A DNA stretch of 64,000 bases, from contig CAVZEU010000003.1 of the NCBI GenBank assembly GCA_963774415.1, positions 682,001-746,000 on the forward strand. Direction: 5' to 3'. The position numbers and the translations under genes were made by a program. Position 1 is the first letter of the stretch. The number at the start of each line of letters is the position of its first letter. Under the pieces are notes generated by a model. That model saw only the letters and a program-made list of their open reading frames with translations, was not told the origin of the DNA and searched no databases. The DNA comes from SZUA-36 sp963774415 (GTDB lineage Bacteria; Pseudomonadota; Gammaproteobacteria; Xanthomonadales; SZUA-36). This document shows, piece by piece, positions 41,955 through 51,317 of this stretch.

Positions 41955-43328
41955 ATGCAAGTCTATGACTCGGTACTGGATCTGATCGGCGAGACGCCGG
42001 TCGTACGTGTCAATCACCTGGATACGGGCCCGTGCTCGCTGTTTATCAAGCTGGAGAGCCAGAACCCGGGGGGGTCGATCAAAGACCGGATCGGCCTGAA
42101 AATGATCGAAGATGCCGAAAAGGCCGGGTTGATCGGACCCGGCGCCACGCTGGTGGAAGGGACGGCCGGCAACACCGGCCTGGGGTTGGCGCTGGTCGCC
42201 GCCCAGAAGGGCTACAAGCTGATCCTGGTGATTCCGGACAAGATGAGCCGGGAAAAAATTTCCAACCTCAAAGCGATGGGGGCCGAGGTGGTATTGACGC
42301 GTTCGGACGTCGCCAAGGGGCATCCCGAGTACTACCAGGACATGGCGCAGCGCCTGGCCGATGAAATTGACGGCGCCTATTTCATCAACCAGTTCGGCAA
42401 CCCTTCCAATCCGAAGGCCCACGAGGAAGTCACCGGACCGGAAATCTGGGCGCAGATGGAGCACGACCTGGACGCCATCGTGCTGGGCGTGGGTTCGAGC
42501 GGCACGGTGACCGGCCTGTCACATTATTTTGCAAAGGTCGCGCCGAATCTCGAACTGGTCATGGCCGATCCCGAAGGCTCGATCCTCGCGCAATACATCA
42601 ACGAAGGCGTCCTTTCAGAGAAAAGTTCTAGCTGGCTGGTCGAGGGCATCGGCGAAGACTTTCTGCCCACGATCAGCGATTTTACGCATGTCACCCGGGC
42701 CTATTCGATCAGCGACCGGGAAAGCATGTTGACGGGCCGTGAACTGCTGAAGAAGGAAGGCGTCCTCGCGGGTTCTTCGACCGGTACGCTGGTGGCCGCC
42801 GCGTTGCGCTACTGCCGGGAGCAAACCGAACCCAGGAAAGTCCTGACGTTCGCTGCCGACACCGGCAACCGGTACCTGTCGAAGATGTACAACGACTTCT
42901 GGATGCGGGACCAGGGCTTCATTCAACCCGAACAGCACGGTGACCTGCGGGACCTGATCGCACGCCCGTTCGAGACACACGACACGATTACCGTGGGTCC
43001 GGATGAGCCGCTGGCCAACGCCTACAGCCGCATGAAACTTTACGACGTCTCGCAGTTGCCCGTCATTGAAGGCCAGAACATCGTCGGATTCATCGATGAA
43101 TCGGACCTGTTGCTGGCCCTGACCGGTTCGGCCGAGAATTTCGACGACCCGGTCAGCACGGCCATGGTGACCGACCTGGCCTATATCGAGGTCAATGCAC
43201 CGGTGGCCGATCTGTTGCCGATTTTCAACGAAGACTTTGTCGCCATCGTCAGGGACGGGGAACGCTTTGTCGGCCTGATCACCCGCGTGGATCTTCTGAA
43301 CTACCTGCGGCGCAAAGCAAACCACTGA
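41955..43328 (+). CDS. Cystathionine beta-synthase-like PLP enzyme with tandem CBS domains
   Basis: 457 residues. The fold-type II PLP domain has Lys43 in GGSIKDRIG, phosphate loop VEGTAGNTGLGLA and GVGSSGTVTGLSHYF. The C-terminal 120 residues hold two CBS motifs (TVGPDEPLANAYSRMKLYDV with VGFIDESDLL; VNAPVADLLPIF with VGLITRVDLL), which in relatives bind adenosyl ligands and regulate activity. It should condense serine or an acetylserine with homocysteine or sulfide. A cystathionine gamma-lyase gene often follows this gene in bacteria but is absent here. A terminator precedes it, so it has its own transcription start. Confidence 0.87.
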   Translation: MQVYDSVLDLIGETPVVRVNHLDTGPCSLFIKLESQNPGGSIKDRIGLKMIEDAEKAGLIGPGATLVEGTAGNTGLGLALVAAQKGYKLILVIPDKMSREKISNLKAMGAEVVLTRSDVAKGHPEYYQDMAQRLADEIDGAYFINQFGNPSNPKAHEEVTGPEIWAQMEHDLDAIVLGVGSSGTVTGLSHYFAKVAPNLELVMADPEGSILAQYINEGVLSEKSSSWLVEGIGEDFLPTISDFTHVTRAYSISDRESMLTGRELLKKEGVLAGSSTGTLVAAALRYCREQTEPRKVLTFAADTGNRYLSKMYNDFWMRDQGFIQPEQHGDLRDLIARPFETHDTITVGPDEPLANAYSRMKLYDVSQLPVIEGQNIVGFIDESDLLLALTGSAENFDDPVSTAMVTDLAYIEVNAPVADLLPIFNEDFVAIVRDGERFVGLITRVDLLNYLRRKANH

Positions 43329-43580
43329 CGTGGCGCACGCTGCAGGAGTTCCCCGGGGCCCGGGTGCGGCGGCGTATCGATGGGCGCGCAGAGCATCGGC
43401 AGCCCCCTCGCGAGCGGGGTCATGCGCCATCGGGTCCGCGTGCCTGGACAAGGCAGGGCCGGGATAGATCGCTGGCCGGTTACAAAGTGTACCCTGGAAT
43501 GAATTTGATAGATCTTCATTTTATTTTATAAATTCATCAGTTTATGGTGCGGCCAGTGGCCGGCTGGTGCAATATCCGGG

Positions 43581-45530
43581 CTAGGCCTGCAGTTCCGGCA
43601 AATCCTTGTAAAGATCGAGGGCCTCGGGATTGGCCAGCGCGTCCACGTTTTTGACCGGTTTGCCATGGATGACGTTGCGGACGGCCAGTTCGACGATCTT
43701 GCCGCTGACGGTGCGGGGAATGTCGTCGACCTGGATGATCACCGCCGGCACATGCCGCGGGGTCGCGTTGGCGCGGATGACGCCGCGGATGCGGTCCTTT
43801 AGCGTCTCATCGAGCCTGAGGCCGTCACGCAGGCGTACGAACAACACCACCCGCACGTCGTCCTGCCAGTCCTGACCGACACAGATGCTCTCGATCACCT
43901 CGTCCAGGCTTTCTGCCTGGCGATAGATCTCGGCCGTGCCGATACGCACGCCGCCGGGATTCAAGGTCGCGTCCGAGCGGCCGAAGATGACCATGCCGCC
44001 GTGTTCGGTGATCCTGGCGAAATCGCCGTGTGCCCAGACGCCGGGAAAGCGTTCGAAGTAGGCGGCGTGGTATTTACTGCCGTCCTCGTCACCCCAAAAG
44101 CATACCGGCATGGACGGGAAGGGCGCGCGGCAGCAAAGTTCTCCCGTTTCGCCGACCTCGGCTTCCGTGCCGTCCTCGCGCAGGATCACGACGGCCATGC
44201 CGAGGCCGATGCACTGTAACTCACCGCGGTATACCGGGAGGATCGGGCAGCCCGGGGCGAAACAGGAAACGATGTCGGTGCCGCCGGCGATCGATGACAG
44301 ACATAGGTCCCGCTTGATATCCCGGTAGACGTAGTCGAAGCTTTCGGGCGCCAGTGGCGAGCCCGTGGACAGCAGGGTCCGCAAAGATTCCAGGGAGTGG
44401 CTGCTGCGCGGCTTCAGACCGGCCTTCTGCCATGCCGAAATGGCCTTGGCGCCGGTGCCGAAAATCGTGATTCCGAGACGGTCGATCAAATCGAACATGG
44501 CCGCCGGTGCGGGGTGGAACGGCGAGCCTTCATAGAGGACCAGTGTGGCGCCCGCCGCCAGCCCGCTAACGAGCCAGTTCCACATCATCCAGCCGCAGGT
44601 CGTGAAATAGCAAAAACGGTCGCTGCGCTTCAGGTCGGTGTGGAGCAGCAATTCCTTCAGGTGCTGCAGCAACGTGCCGCCGGCCCCGTGGGTAATGCAC
44701 TTGGGCACGCCGGTGGTGCCGGAGGAATAGAGGATATAGACCGGGTGATCGAACGGCAGGCGCGTAAATTCGATCTCGGCCGCGCTGGCGTCACTGAAGT
44801 CGGCCAGGGTTTCGGCGTGGCGAAGCCCGGAGAGGTCCGGGTCGGGGTCGGCATAGGGTACCACCACGGTTTTGCGGATACTGCCGATGCGCGCCTGGAC
44901 CTCGGCCACCCGGCCCAGGCAATCGTATTGCTTGCCGTTATAGGTGTAGGCGGCGGCGCAAAAGAGCACTTTCGGATCGATCTGGCCGAGCCGGTCGACC
45001 ACGCCGTTGATACCGAAGTCGGGCGACACCGAGGACCAGATGGCGCCGATGCTGGTCGTCGCCAGCATCGCAATGACGGTTTCAGGCAGGTTCGGCAGGT
45101 AGCCTGCGACCCGGTCACCCGGCGCGACACCGAGCTTGCGCAGACTCGCAGCCAATCCGGCCACCCGCTGGTACAGCTGGCCGTAAGTGAGCCGCTGCTC
45201 GGCGCCGGTCTCGGAACGGAACAGCAACGCCGTGCCGTCATCGCGGTAACGCAGCAGGTTTTCGGCGAAATTCAACGTGGCGTCCGGAAACCAGCGTGCG
45301 CCCGGCATCCGTTCGGGATGCTCGAGGGTGCGCCGTCCGGGACTGCCGATGACGTCACCGAATTCCCACAGCGCGCGCCAGAATTCCGCCGGTGAATCGA
45401 GTGAAAAGCGGTAAAGGCTCGGAAAATCCCTGATGTGCGGGTCGAGTTCGCTGCCCAGCGCCTGCATGAAGCGGCTGAGGTTGGCCTGGCGAACCCGTGC
45501 GGCGGAGGGCGACCAGAGCGGCTCGCTCAT
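43581..45530 (-). CDS. Acetoacetate-CoA ligase
   Basis: 649 residues, the usual length. Adenylation motifs are intact: ATP-binding YILYSSGTTGVPKCITHG, GWMMWNWLVSGLAAGATLVLYEG and the C-terminal PRTVSGKIVELAVR containing the catalytic lysine. The N-terminal FWRALWEFGDVIGSPG and SVSPDFGINGVVDRLGQIDP are typical of acetoacetyl-CoA synthetases rather than acetyl-CoA synthetases. It activates acetoacetate for entry into central metabolism and may use acetoacetate from the tyrosine pathway genes upstream or from fatty acid turnover. Confidence 0.9.
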   Translation of the reverse strand: MSEPLWSPSAARVRQANLSRFMQALGSELDPHIRDFPSLYRFSLDSPAEFWRALWEFGDVIGSPGRRTLEHPERMPGARWFPDATLNFAENLLRYRDDGTALLFRSETGAEQRLTYGQLYQRVAGLAASLRKLGVAPGDRVAGYLPNLPETVIAMLATTSIGAIWSSVSPDFGINGVVDRLGQIDPKVLFCAAAYTYNGKQYDCLGRVAEVQARIGSIRKTVVVPYADPDPDLSGLRHAETLADFSDASAAEIEFTRLPFDHPVYILYSSGTTGVPKCITHGAGGTLLQHLKELLLHTDLKRSDRFCYFTTCGWMMWNWLVSGLAAGATLVLYEGSPFHPAPAAMFDLIDRLGITIFGTGAKAISAWQKAGLKPRSSHSLESLRTLLSTGSPLAPESFDYVYRDIKRDLCLSSIAGGTDIVSCFAPGCPILPVYRGELQCIGLGMAVVILREDGTEAEVGETGELCCRAPFPSMPVCFWGDEDGSKYHAAYFERFPGVWAHGDFARITEHGGMVIFGRSDATLNPGGVRIGTAEIYRQAESLDEVIESICVGQDWQDDVRVVLFVRLRDGLRLDETLKDRIRGVIRANATPRHVPAVIIQVDDIPRTVSGKIVELAVRNVIHGKPVKNVDALANPEALDLYKDLPELQA

Positions 45531-45585
45531 GCCCGCGGGTCCCCGCCGCTATTTCGATGTGGACGCACGCCGCCCGGGGTGGTCG

Positions 45586-46524
45586 CTACCCCAGTCGTTC
45601 CATCAGTTCCGGGATCACCTTGAACAAGTCGCCGACCAGGCCGATATCCGCCAATTCGAAGATCGGTGCGTCCGCGTCCTTGTTGACCGCGACGATGGTG
45701 CCGGCGTCCTTGATTCCCGTGATGTGCTGGATGGCGCCGGAAATGCCGAATGCCATGTACAGGTCGGGGGCGATGATCTTGCCGGTCTGGCCGACCTGCA
45801 TGTCGTTGGGGCAGTAACCGGCGTCGACCGCGGCCCTGGAAGCGCCGGCGCCGGCTTCGATCAGGTCCGCCAGGTCATAGATCATTTTGAAGTTTTCCTC
45901 GCTGCCCAGGGCCCGCCCACCGGAGACCACGCGGGCCGCGGTCTGCAGATCGGGTCGTTCACCGCCCTCGGTCTTGATGCCGACGTAACGGGTATGCGCG
46001 CTGGCGCTGGCGGCGGCCGGGCGCGCCTCGATGGCCGCGCCGCCGCCGCTGCCGGCGGCCTGCCACGAGGCAATGCGAACGGTGGCGACGACTTTCACGT
46101 CGGCGGCGGTCTCGACGTCGATGATGGCGTTACCGGCGTATATCGGCCGCGTGAACTGGCGTTCACCGGCCACGGCCGCGATGTCGCTGACCTGGTTGAC
46201 ACCCAGCAGCGCGGCGATTCGCGGCATCAGGTCTTTGCCAAAAGTGGTCGACGGTCCGAGGATATGGCTGTACGCGTCCGCCGCCGCTACGGCCTCGGCC
46301 GCCAGGTTGACGGCCAGCGGCGCGGCCAGGTGTTCGGCTTCCACCGTGACGACCGTGCTGACGCCGTCGATGGCGGCTGCCTGTTCGGCGACGGCAGTGA
46401 TAGCGGAACCCATGACGAGAATGTCGCAGTCATGGCCGATGGCCGCGGCGCAACTGACGCACTTGGCCGTGGCCGGGTTGAGCGTGTTTCCGTCGTGCTC
46501 GGCGATGATTAGTGTCTTGCTCAT
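45586..46524 (-). CDS. etfA: Electron transfer flavoprotein alpha subunit
   Basis: 312 residues from the ATG at 46524, which overlaps the etfB stop (ATGA). The C-terminal FAD-binding domain is clear: VVSGGRALGSEENFKMIYDL, GASRAAVDAGYCPNDMQVGQTGK, APDLYMAFGISGAIQHITGI and TIVAVNKDADAPIFELADIG. It accepts electrons from acyl-CoA and methylamine-type dehydrogenases and passes them to ETF-QO, encoded just upstream. In this genome it may also serve the amine-oxidising flavoenzymes at 10-14 kb; that link is inferred. Confidence 0.94.
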   Translation of the reverse strand: MSKTLIIAEHDGNTLNPATAKCVSCAAAIGHDCDILVMGSAITAVAEQAAAIDGVSTVVTVEAEHLAAPLAVNLAAEAVAAADAYSHILGPSTTFGKDLMPRIAALLGVNQVSDIAAVAGERQFTRPIYAGNAIIDVETAADVKVVATVRIASWQAAGSGGGAAIEARPAAASASAHTRYVGIKTEGGERPDLQTAARVVSGGRALGSEENFKMIYDLADLIEAGAGASRAAVDAGYCPNDMQVGQTGKIIAPDLYMAFGISGAIQHITGIKDAGTIVAVNKDADAPIFELADIGLVGDLFKVIPELMERLG

Positions 46525-47270
46525 GCTAACAGTCCTCGGTTCTTCAGTTCGGCGACCAGTTGTTCCGTGTCTTCGACGATGATGCCTTTCTGCCGTGCCG
46601 GCGGCGGCGCGTAGTTGGTGATCTCGACGGGCGTGCCGGCGGCCACGTCCAGGTCGGCCAACGGTATGGCCTCCAGCGGCTTGCGCTTGGCCTTCATGAT
46701 GTCGGGCAGCTTGACGAAACGCGGTTCGTTCAGCCTCAGGTCGACCGTGATGACCGCGGGCAGGTCCACCTCGATGGTTTCGAGCCCGGCGTCCACTTCC
46801 CGGGTTACCGTGGCGGTGTCTCCATCCAGTTTCACCTCGGAGGCGAACGTCGCCTGCGGGCGGTCCCACAGCGCCGCCAGCATTTGCCCGGTTTGCGAGT
46901 TGTCGTCGTCGATGGCCTGCTTGCCCAGCAGCACCAGCCCGGGCTGCTCCTTTTCGATGATCTTGAGAAAGGCGCGGGCGATGGCGAGCGGCTGCAAATG
47001 GGTGTCGGTGTCGACCTGGATGGCGCGGTCGGCGCCCATGGCCAGGCCGGTGCGCAATTGCTGCTGGCACTCGCTGCCACCGATGGAAAGCACGATCACC
47101 TCCTCGGCCAGGCCGGCTTCACGTATGCGCAGGGCCTCTTCGAGGGCGATCTCGTCGAACGGGTTGATGCTCATCTTGGCGCCTTCGATATCGACGCCGG
47201 TGCCATCGGGCTTGACGCGGACGCGGACGTTATAGTCAACGACGCGCTTGATGCCAACCAGTATTTTCAT
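46521..47270 (-). CDS. etfB: Electron transfer flavoprotein beta subunit
   Basis: 249 residues. N-terminal MKILVGIKRVVDYNVRVRVK, the SINPFDEIALEEALRIREAG core and QAIDDDNSQTGQMLAALWD (AMP-binding region) identify EtfB. The conserved C-terminal recognition segment lies in LPDIMKAKRKPLEAIPLADL. It forms the heterodimer with EtfA, whose gene overlaps its end. Confidence 0.94.
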   Translation of the reverse strand: MKILVGIKRVVDYNVRVRVKPDGTGVDIEGAKMSINPFDEIALEEALRIREAGLAEEVIVLSIGGSECQQQLRTGLAMGADRAIQVDTDTHLQPLAIARAFLKIIEKEQPGLVLLGKQAIDDDNSQTGQMLAALWDRPQATFASEVKLDGDTATVTREVDAGLETIEVDLPAVITVDLRLNEPRFVKLPDIMKAKRKPLEAIPLADLDVAAGTPVEITNYAPPPARQKGIIVEDTEQLVAELKNRGLLA

Positions 47271-47317
47271 AGTTCATCCTTGCCGATTCTGCTTGATCGG
47301 GCGTTAAGTCAAAAGGT

Positions 47318-48934
47318 TTAAAGGTTCTGGTAATTCGGTCCGCTGCCGCCTTCGGGGGTGACCCAGTTGATGATCTCGTAGGGGTCCTTGATATCGCAGG
47401 TTTTGCAGTGTACGCAGTTGGCCGCGTTGATTTGCAGGCGCAGGCCGCCGCCGGCTTCGTCATCCACCATTTCGTACACGTTGGCAGGGCAAAAACGCGT
47501 GCAGGGAAAATCGTATTCCTCGCCGCAGCGCGTGGTGCAGATATCCGGTTCTAGGATTTGCAGGTGAATCGGCTGGTCCTCGTCGTGCTCGGTCGCCGCG
47601 AAATAGACGGAGGCCAGGCGGTCGCGCGGCGGCAGGTCGCGTTTGACCCAGTGCCGGTCCGGCGGCGTTGATTCCTTCACCTTGTCGGTCGCCGCGAAAT
47701 CAGCGTGGTTGTGCAGCGTGCGCGGCAGCTTGCCCGCTGTCACCGTTTCGATGGCCGCGGTCAGCAGACCGCGCCACAGGCCGTTGTTGAAGCCCGGGCG
47801 GATGTTACGGACCTTGTGCAACTCGGCCACGATCTTCGATGCCCGCAGCGCGGCGTCGAAGCCTTCGCCGCGAGGGTTGTCCACGATGTGTTCGGCGGCC
47901 AGCATGCCCGAACGCAAGGCCTGGTGCGTGCCCTTGATCTTGGGCAGGTTCAGCAGCCCGGCGGCGTCGCCGATCAGCAGCGCACCGGGCATTTCCACTC
48001 TGGGCAGGGACTGGGCGCCGCCTTCGACGATGGTGCGGGCGCCGGACGAAAGGATCTCGCCGCCTTCGAACAAGGGTTTGATCGAGGGATGGTGTTTGAA
48101 TTGCTGGAAGGCCTCGAACGGTGAAAACTCCGGGTCGGCATAATCGAGCGCGCAGACGAAGCCGACCGCCACCCGGTCCTTGTCCATGTGGTAGATGAAA
48201 CTGCCGCCGTAGACCGACTTGTCCAGTGGCCAGCCGATCGAGTGTTGCACCCGTCCCGGCTGGCATTTTTCGGGCGCCACGCGCCACAGTTCCTTCATGC
48301 CGATGCCGTAGCATTGCGGGTCGGAATCGCTGTCGAGCTGGTATCTGCGGATAAGACGTTTGCTCAGATGGCCGCGCGCACCTTCCGCCAGCACCGTCAG
48401 CGGCGCATGAATCTCGATGCCCTGCATGTAGGTGTCCTTGGGCTCACCGTCACGGCCGACGCCCATGTCGCCGATGACGACCCCGCCGACTTCACCGCTG
48501 TCGGTGTAGTGCATGTCCGCGGCGGCGTAGCCGGGGAAGATGTCCACGCCCAGGGCCTCGGCCTGCGGCGCCAGCCAGGCGCACATCGCACCCAGTGAGA
48601 CGATGAAGTTGCCATGGTTTTTCTGTTGTGGCGGTGTCGGCATCCGATAGCGCCCGGACTTCGTCAGGAACGACAACTCGTCGCCCTCGACCGGGATGCA
48701 GATGGGCGGCGGCTGCTCGCGCCAGCCCGGCAGCAACTCGTCCAGCGGGTCAGGCTCGATGACGGCCCCGGAGAGGATGTGGGCACCGACTTCGGCGCCC
48801 TTCTCGATGACGGCGACCGTCAGGTCGGCTTTGAGCTGTTTCAGACGGATGGCGCAGGCCAAACCGGCCGGTCCGGCCCCGACGATGATCACGTCGTACT
48901 CCATGACTTCACGCGCGTTGTCTGTTTCGTTCAT
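47318..48934 (-). CDS. Electron transfer flavoprotein-ubiquinone oxidoreductase (ETF-QO)
   Basis: 538 residues. N-terminal FAD motif DVIIVGAGPAGLACAIRLKQ, ubiquinone/FAD core GSFIYHMDKDRVAVGFVCAL and LLIGDAAGLLNLPKIKGTH. The C-terminal [4Fe-4S] ligands lie in CTTRCGEEYDFPCTRFCPA and CVHCKTCDIKDPYEIINW. It is membrane-associated and passes electrons from reduced ETF into the quinone pool. It is the first gene of the etfQO-etfB-etfA unit. Its upstream region is occupied by the 259-bp repeat array. Confidence 0.94.
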   Translation of the reverse strand: MNETDNAREVMEYDVIIVGAGPAGLACAIRLKQLKADLTVAVIEKGAEVGAHILSGAVIEPDPLDELLPGWREQPPPICIPVEGDELSFLTKSGRYRMPTPPQQKNHGNFIVSLGAMCAWLAPQAEALGVDIFPGYAAADMHYTDSGEVGGVVIGDMGVGRDGEPKDTYMQGIEIHAPLTVLAEGARGHLSKRLIRRYQLDSDSDPQCYGIGMKELWRVAPEKCQPGRVQHSIGWPLDKSVYGGSFIYHMDKDRVAVGFVCALDYADPEFSPFEAFQQFKHHPSIKPLFEGGEILSSGARTIVEGGAQSLPRVEMPGALLIGDAAGLLNLPKIKGTHQALRSGMLAAEHIVDNPRGEGFDAALRASKIVAELHKVRNIRPGFNNGLWRGLLTAAIETVTAGKLPRTLHNHADFAATDKVKESTPPDRHWVKRDLPPRDRLASVYFAATEHDEDQPIHLQILEPDICTTRCGEEYDFPCTRFCPANVYEMVDDEAGGGLRLQINAANCVHCKTCDIKDPYEIINWVTPEGGSGPNYQNL

Positions 48935-49002
48935 CCGGTCGTCCGAAAGCTGCGGGGTTTCAACAGATTATATCGGCAATGACCAGCACATTGAATGCCT
49001 AA

Positions 49003-50034
49003 CCCGCATATTGCACCCGTCGGTATCGGGCCTGGCGACGAGAACATGAAGCCGGTGCAACAAGTGACCTGTTTGCGCATTGAGTTTACATCCCATTGGG
49101 TACCCGGCCCGAGGCCTCTCCCGGCCCTGGCTTGTGCAGACAGGACTCGACTTGAGCTTCCCTCAGGCCATAGCGCTGGCTATGACCTTCGGTCCAGCCC
49201 GGCGTCCACTCCTGTCTGTCCGGCGCCAGCATCCGGGATACCGGTGCAACATGCGGGTTAGCCCGCATATTGCACCCGTCGGTATCGGGCCTGGCGACGA
49301 GAACATGAAGCCTGTGCAACAAGTGACCTGTTTGCGCATTGAGCTTACATCCCATTGGGTACCCGGCCCGAGGACTCTCCCGGCCCTGGCTTGTGCAGAC
49401 AGGACTCGACTTGAGCTTCCCTCAGGCCATAGCGCTGGCTATGACCTTCGGTCCAGCCCGGCGTCCACTCCTGTCTGTCCGGCGCCAGCATCCGGGATAC
49501 CGGCGCAACATGCGGGTTGACCCGCATATTGCACCCGTCGGTATCGGGCCTGGCGACGAGAACATGAAGCCGGTGCAACAAGTGACCTGTTTGCGCATTG
49601 AGCTTACATCCCATTGGGTACCCGGCCCGAGACCTATCCCGGCCCTGGCTTGTGCAGACAGGACTCGACTTGAGCTTCCCTCAGGCCATAGCGCTGGCTA
49701 TGACCTTCGGTCCAGCCCGGCGTCCACTCCTGTCTGTCCGGCGCCAGCATCCGGGATACCGGTGCAACATGCGGGTTGACCCGCATATTGCACCCGTCGG
49801 TATCGGGCCTGGCGACGAGAACATGAAGCCGGTGCAACAAGTGACCTGTTTGCGCATTGAGCTTACATCCCATTGGGTACCCGGCCCGAGACCTATCCCG
49901 GCCCTGGCTTGTGCAGACAGGACTCGACTTGAGCTTCCCTCAGGCCATAGCGCTGGCTATGACCTTCGGTCCAGCCCGGCGTCCACTCCTGTCTGTCCGG
50001 CGCCAGCATCCGGGATACCGGTGCAACATGCGGG
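49003..50034. repeat. Tandem array: four copies of a 259-bp unit with inverted-repeat ends
   Basis: Units start at 49003, 49262, 49521 and 49780. Each is 255 bases, beginning CCCGCATATTGCACC and ending GGTGCAACATGCGGG (15-bp terminal inverted repeat with one mismatch). Four-base spacers TTAG, TTGA and TTGA join them. Copies 3 and 4 are identical; copies 1 and 2 differ at a few positions. Inside each unit are further dyads: CAGACAGGACT with ACTCCTGTCTG (49137-49147 / 49208-49218 in copy 1) and CATAGC-GCTG-GCTATG (49169-49184). Open frames within the array rotate from unit to unit and are not believed. It fills the divergent space between etfQO and the kinase gene. Confidence 0.95.
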
Positions 50035-50202
50035 TTTGGCCTTGTGGGTCCGGACATTTTCCCGGCTCGACAGGGGCGTGTGTCATGTAGGATGATCACG
50101 GGCCGGACGATTGAAAAATGGCGACGTCGAAAAAGACTTATACAGGGTCCCTGCCACTGAGGGCGACTTTCCTCCCTCGCACCGCTCCAGGGTCGCAGTG
50201 AA

Positions 50203-51135
50203 ATGCTCCTGAGCGACGAGCAGATCGAGCAATTCATCGGCGCCGAAAGGCTGCCGGACAGTTTTCGCAGCCTCGCAAAACGGCACTACCTGCCTTTGGC
50301 GGCCTGGATCGAGCGGCGCCGCCAGGCCGGAAAGACGCTATTGGCCGGTATCAGCGGCGCTCAGGGAACGGGCAAGTCGACGCTGGCCGTCTTTTTGCAA
50401 GCGGTGCTGGCACGAGCGCACGGCTGGCGTGTCGCCGTGTTGTCGCTCGATGACTTTTACCTGACCCGGGCCGAGCGCCTTTTATTGGCGGAGCGCGTTC
50501 ACCCGCTGCTGGCGACGCGGGGTGTGCCGGGCACGCACGACGTCGGCCTGCTGCTGGATTGCATCGAGGACCTGCGGCAACTGGGCCCCGGCGACGAGTG
50601 GGCCGTGCCGCGATTCGACAAGTCCGCCGACGACCGCGCGGCTCCCGCTGAATGGCCGCTTATCCGTGGGCCGCTCGACCTCGTGGTTCTCGAGGGCTGG
50701 TGCATCGGCAGCCGGCCGCAGCCCGATGAGGCCCTCACCGAGCCGGTCAACGCACTGGAAGAGGAGGAAGACAGCGATGGCCGCTGGCGGCGGTACGTCA
50801 ACGGCCAGCTCAACGGCCCCTATCGGCGTCTCTTCAGGCTGCTGGATGTGCTGATCGTCCTGCAGGCGCCAGGCCTCGAGGCGGTGCGCCGCTGGCGTTT
50901 CGAGCAGGAAGAAAAACTGCGCGAGACGGCGTCCGCGGGCGCCCCCGGCCTCATGGACCAACAACAACTGGACCGGTTCATGCAGCATTACGAACGCCTG
51001 ACCCGGGCCAACCTGAAAATGTTGCCCGAACTCGCCGACGTGGTGCTGGAACTGGATGATGCCCACGGCTGCCGCCGCAGCTATGAAGTGGCTTCAGGAC
51101 GGTCGCTGCCGGACTGTGCCGGTTCGCCGCTATAA
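50203..51135 (+). CDS. P-loop kinase, D-glycerate 3-kinase/YggC-like
   Basis: 310 residues. Walker A GAQGTGKST (52-60), then VAVLSLDDFYLTRAERLLLA, HPLLATRGVPGTHDVGLL, WAVPRFDKSADDRAPP-like segment (WAVPRFDKSADDRAAP) and DLVVLEGWCIGSRPQP. These blocks match the bacterial relatives of plant glycerate kinase and E. coli YggC, in the uridine/pantothenate kinase fold. It probably phosphorylates a small metabolite; glycerate is the best guess. It begins 168 bases after the repeat array and is followed by a spacer before the efflux operon. Confidence 0.8.
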   Translation: MLLSDEQIEQFIGAERLPDSFRSLAKRHYLPLAAWIERRRQAGKTLLAGISGAQGTGKSTLAVFLQAVLARAHGWRVAVLSLDDFYLTRAERLLLAERVHPLLATRGVPGTHDVGLLLDCIEDLRQLGPGDEWAVPRFDKSADDRAAPAEWPLIRGPLDLVVLEGWCIGSRPQPDEALTEPVNALEEEEDSDGRWRRYVNGQLNGPYRRLFRLLDVLIVLQAPGLEAVRRWRFEQEEKLRETASAGAPGLMDQQQLDRFMQHYERLTRANLKMLPELADVVLELDDAHGCRRSYEVASGRSLPDCAGSPL

Positions 51136-51317
51136 TGGCCGGAGGCGGGAGAGCCATGGGATCCAGCAGGGGCTCGCACTGAACTTCTGACGATGTATTC
51201 GGACTATACGGTAAGCACCAATTTCATTCGCTTTCCGCAGGACGGGTCGCGGGGATAACCCGCCCGCAGCCACACCGTTTAAAATAAAGCAGGCTTACGT
51301 TTGAGAAAATTCCCCGT

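Noticed and set aside
49003..50034. CRISPR array
   Set aside because: The repeats are 255 bases long with 4-base spacers and no cas genes; the geometry is wrong for CRISPR.
49080..50095. Series of overlapping 146-165-codon frames in the tandem array
   Set aside because: The 259-base period is not a multiple of three, so the frame changes in every unit; the translations reflect the repeat, not a gene.
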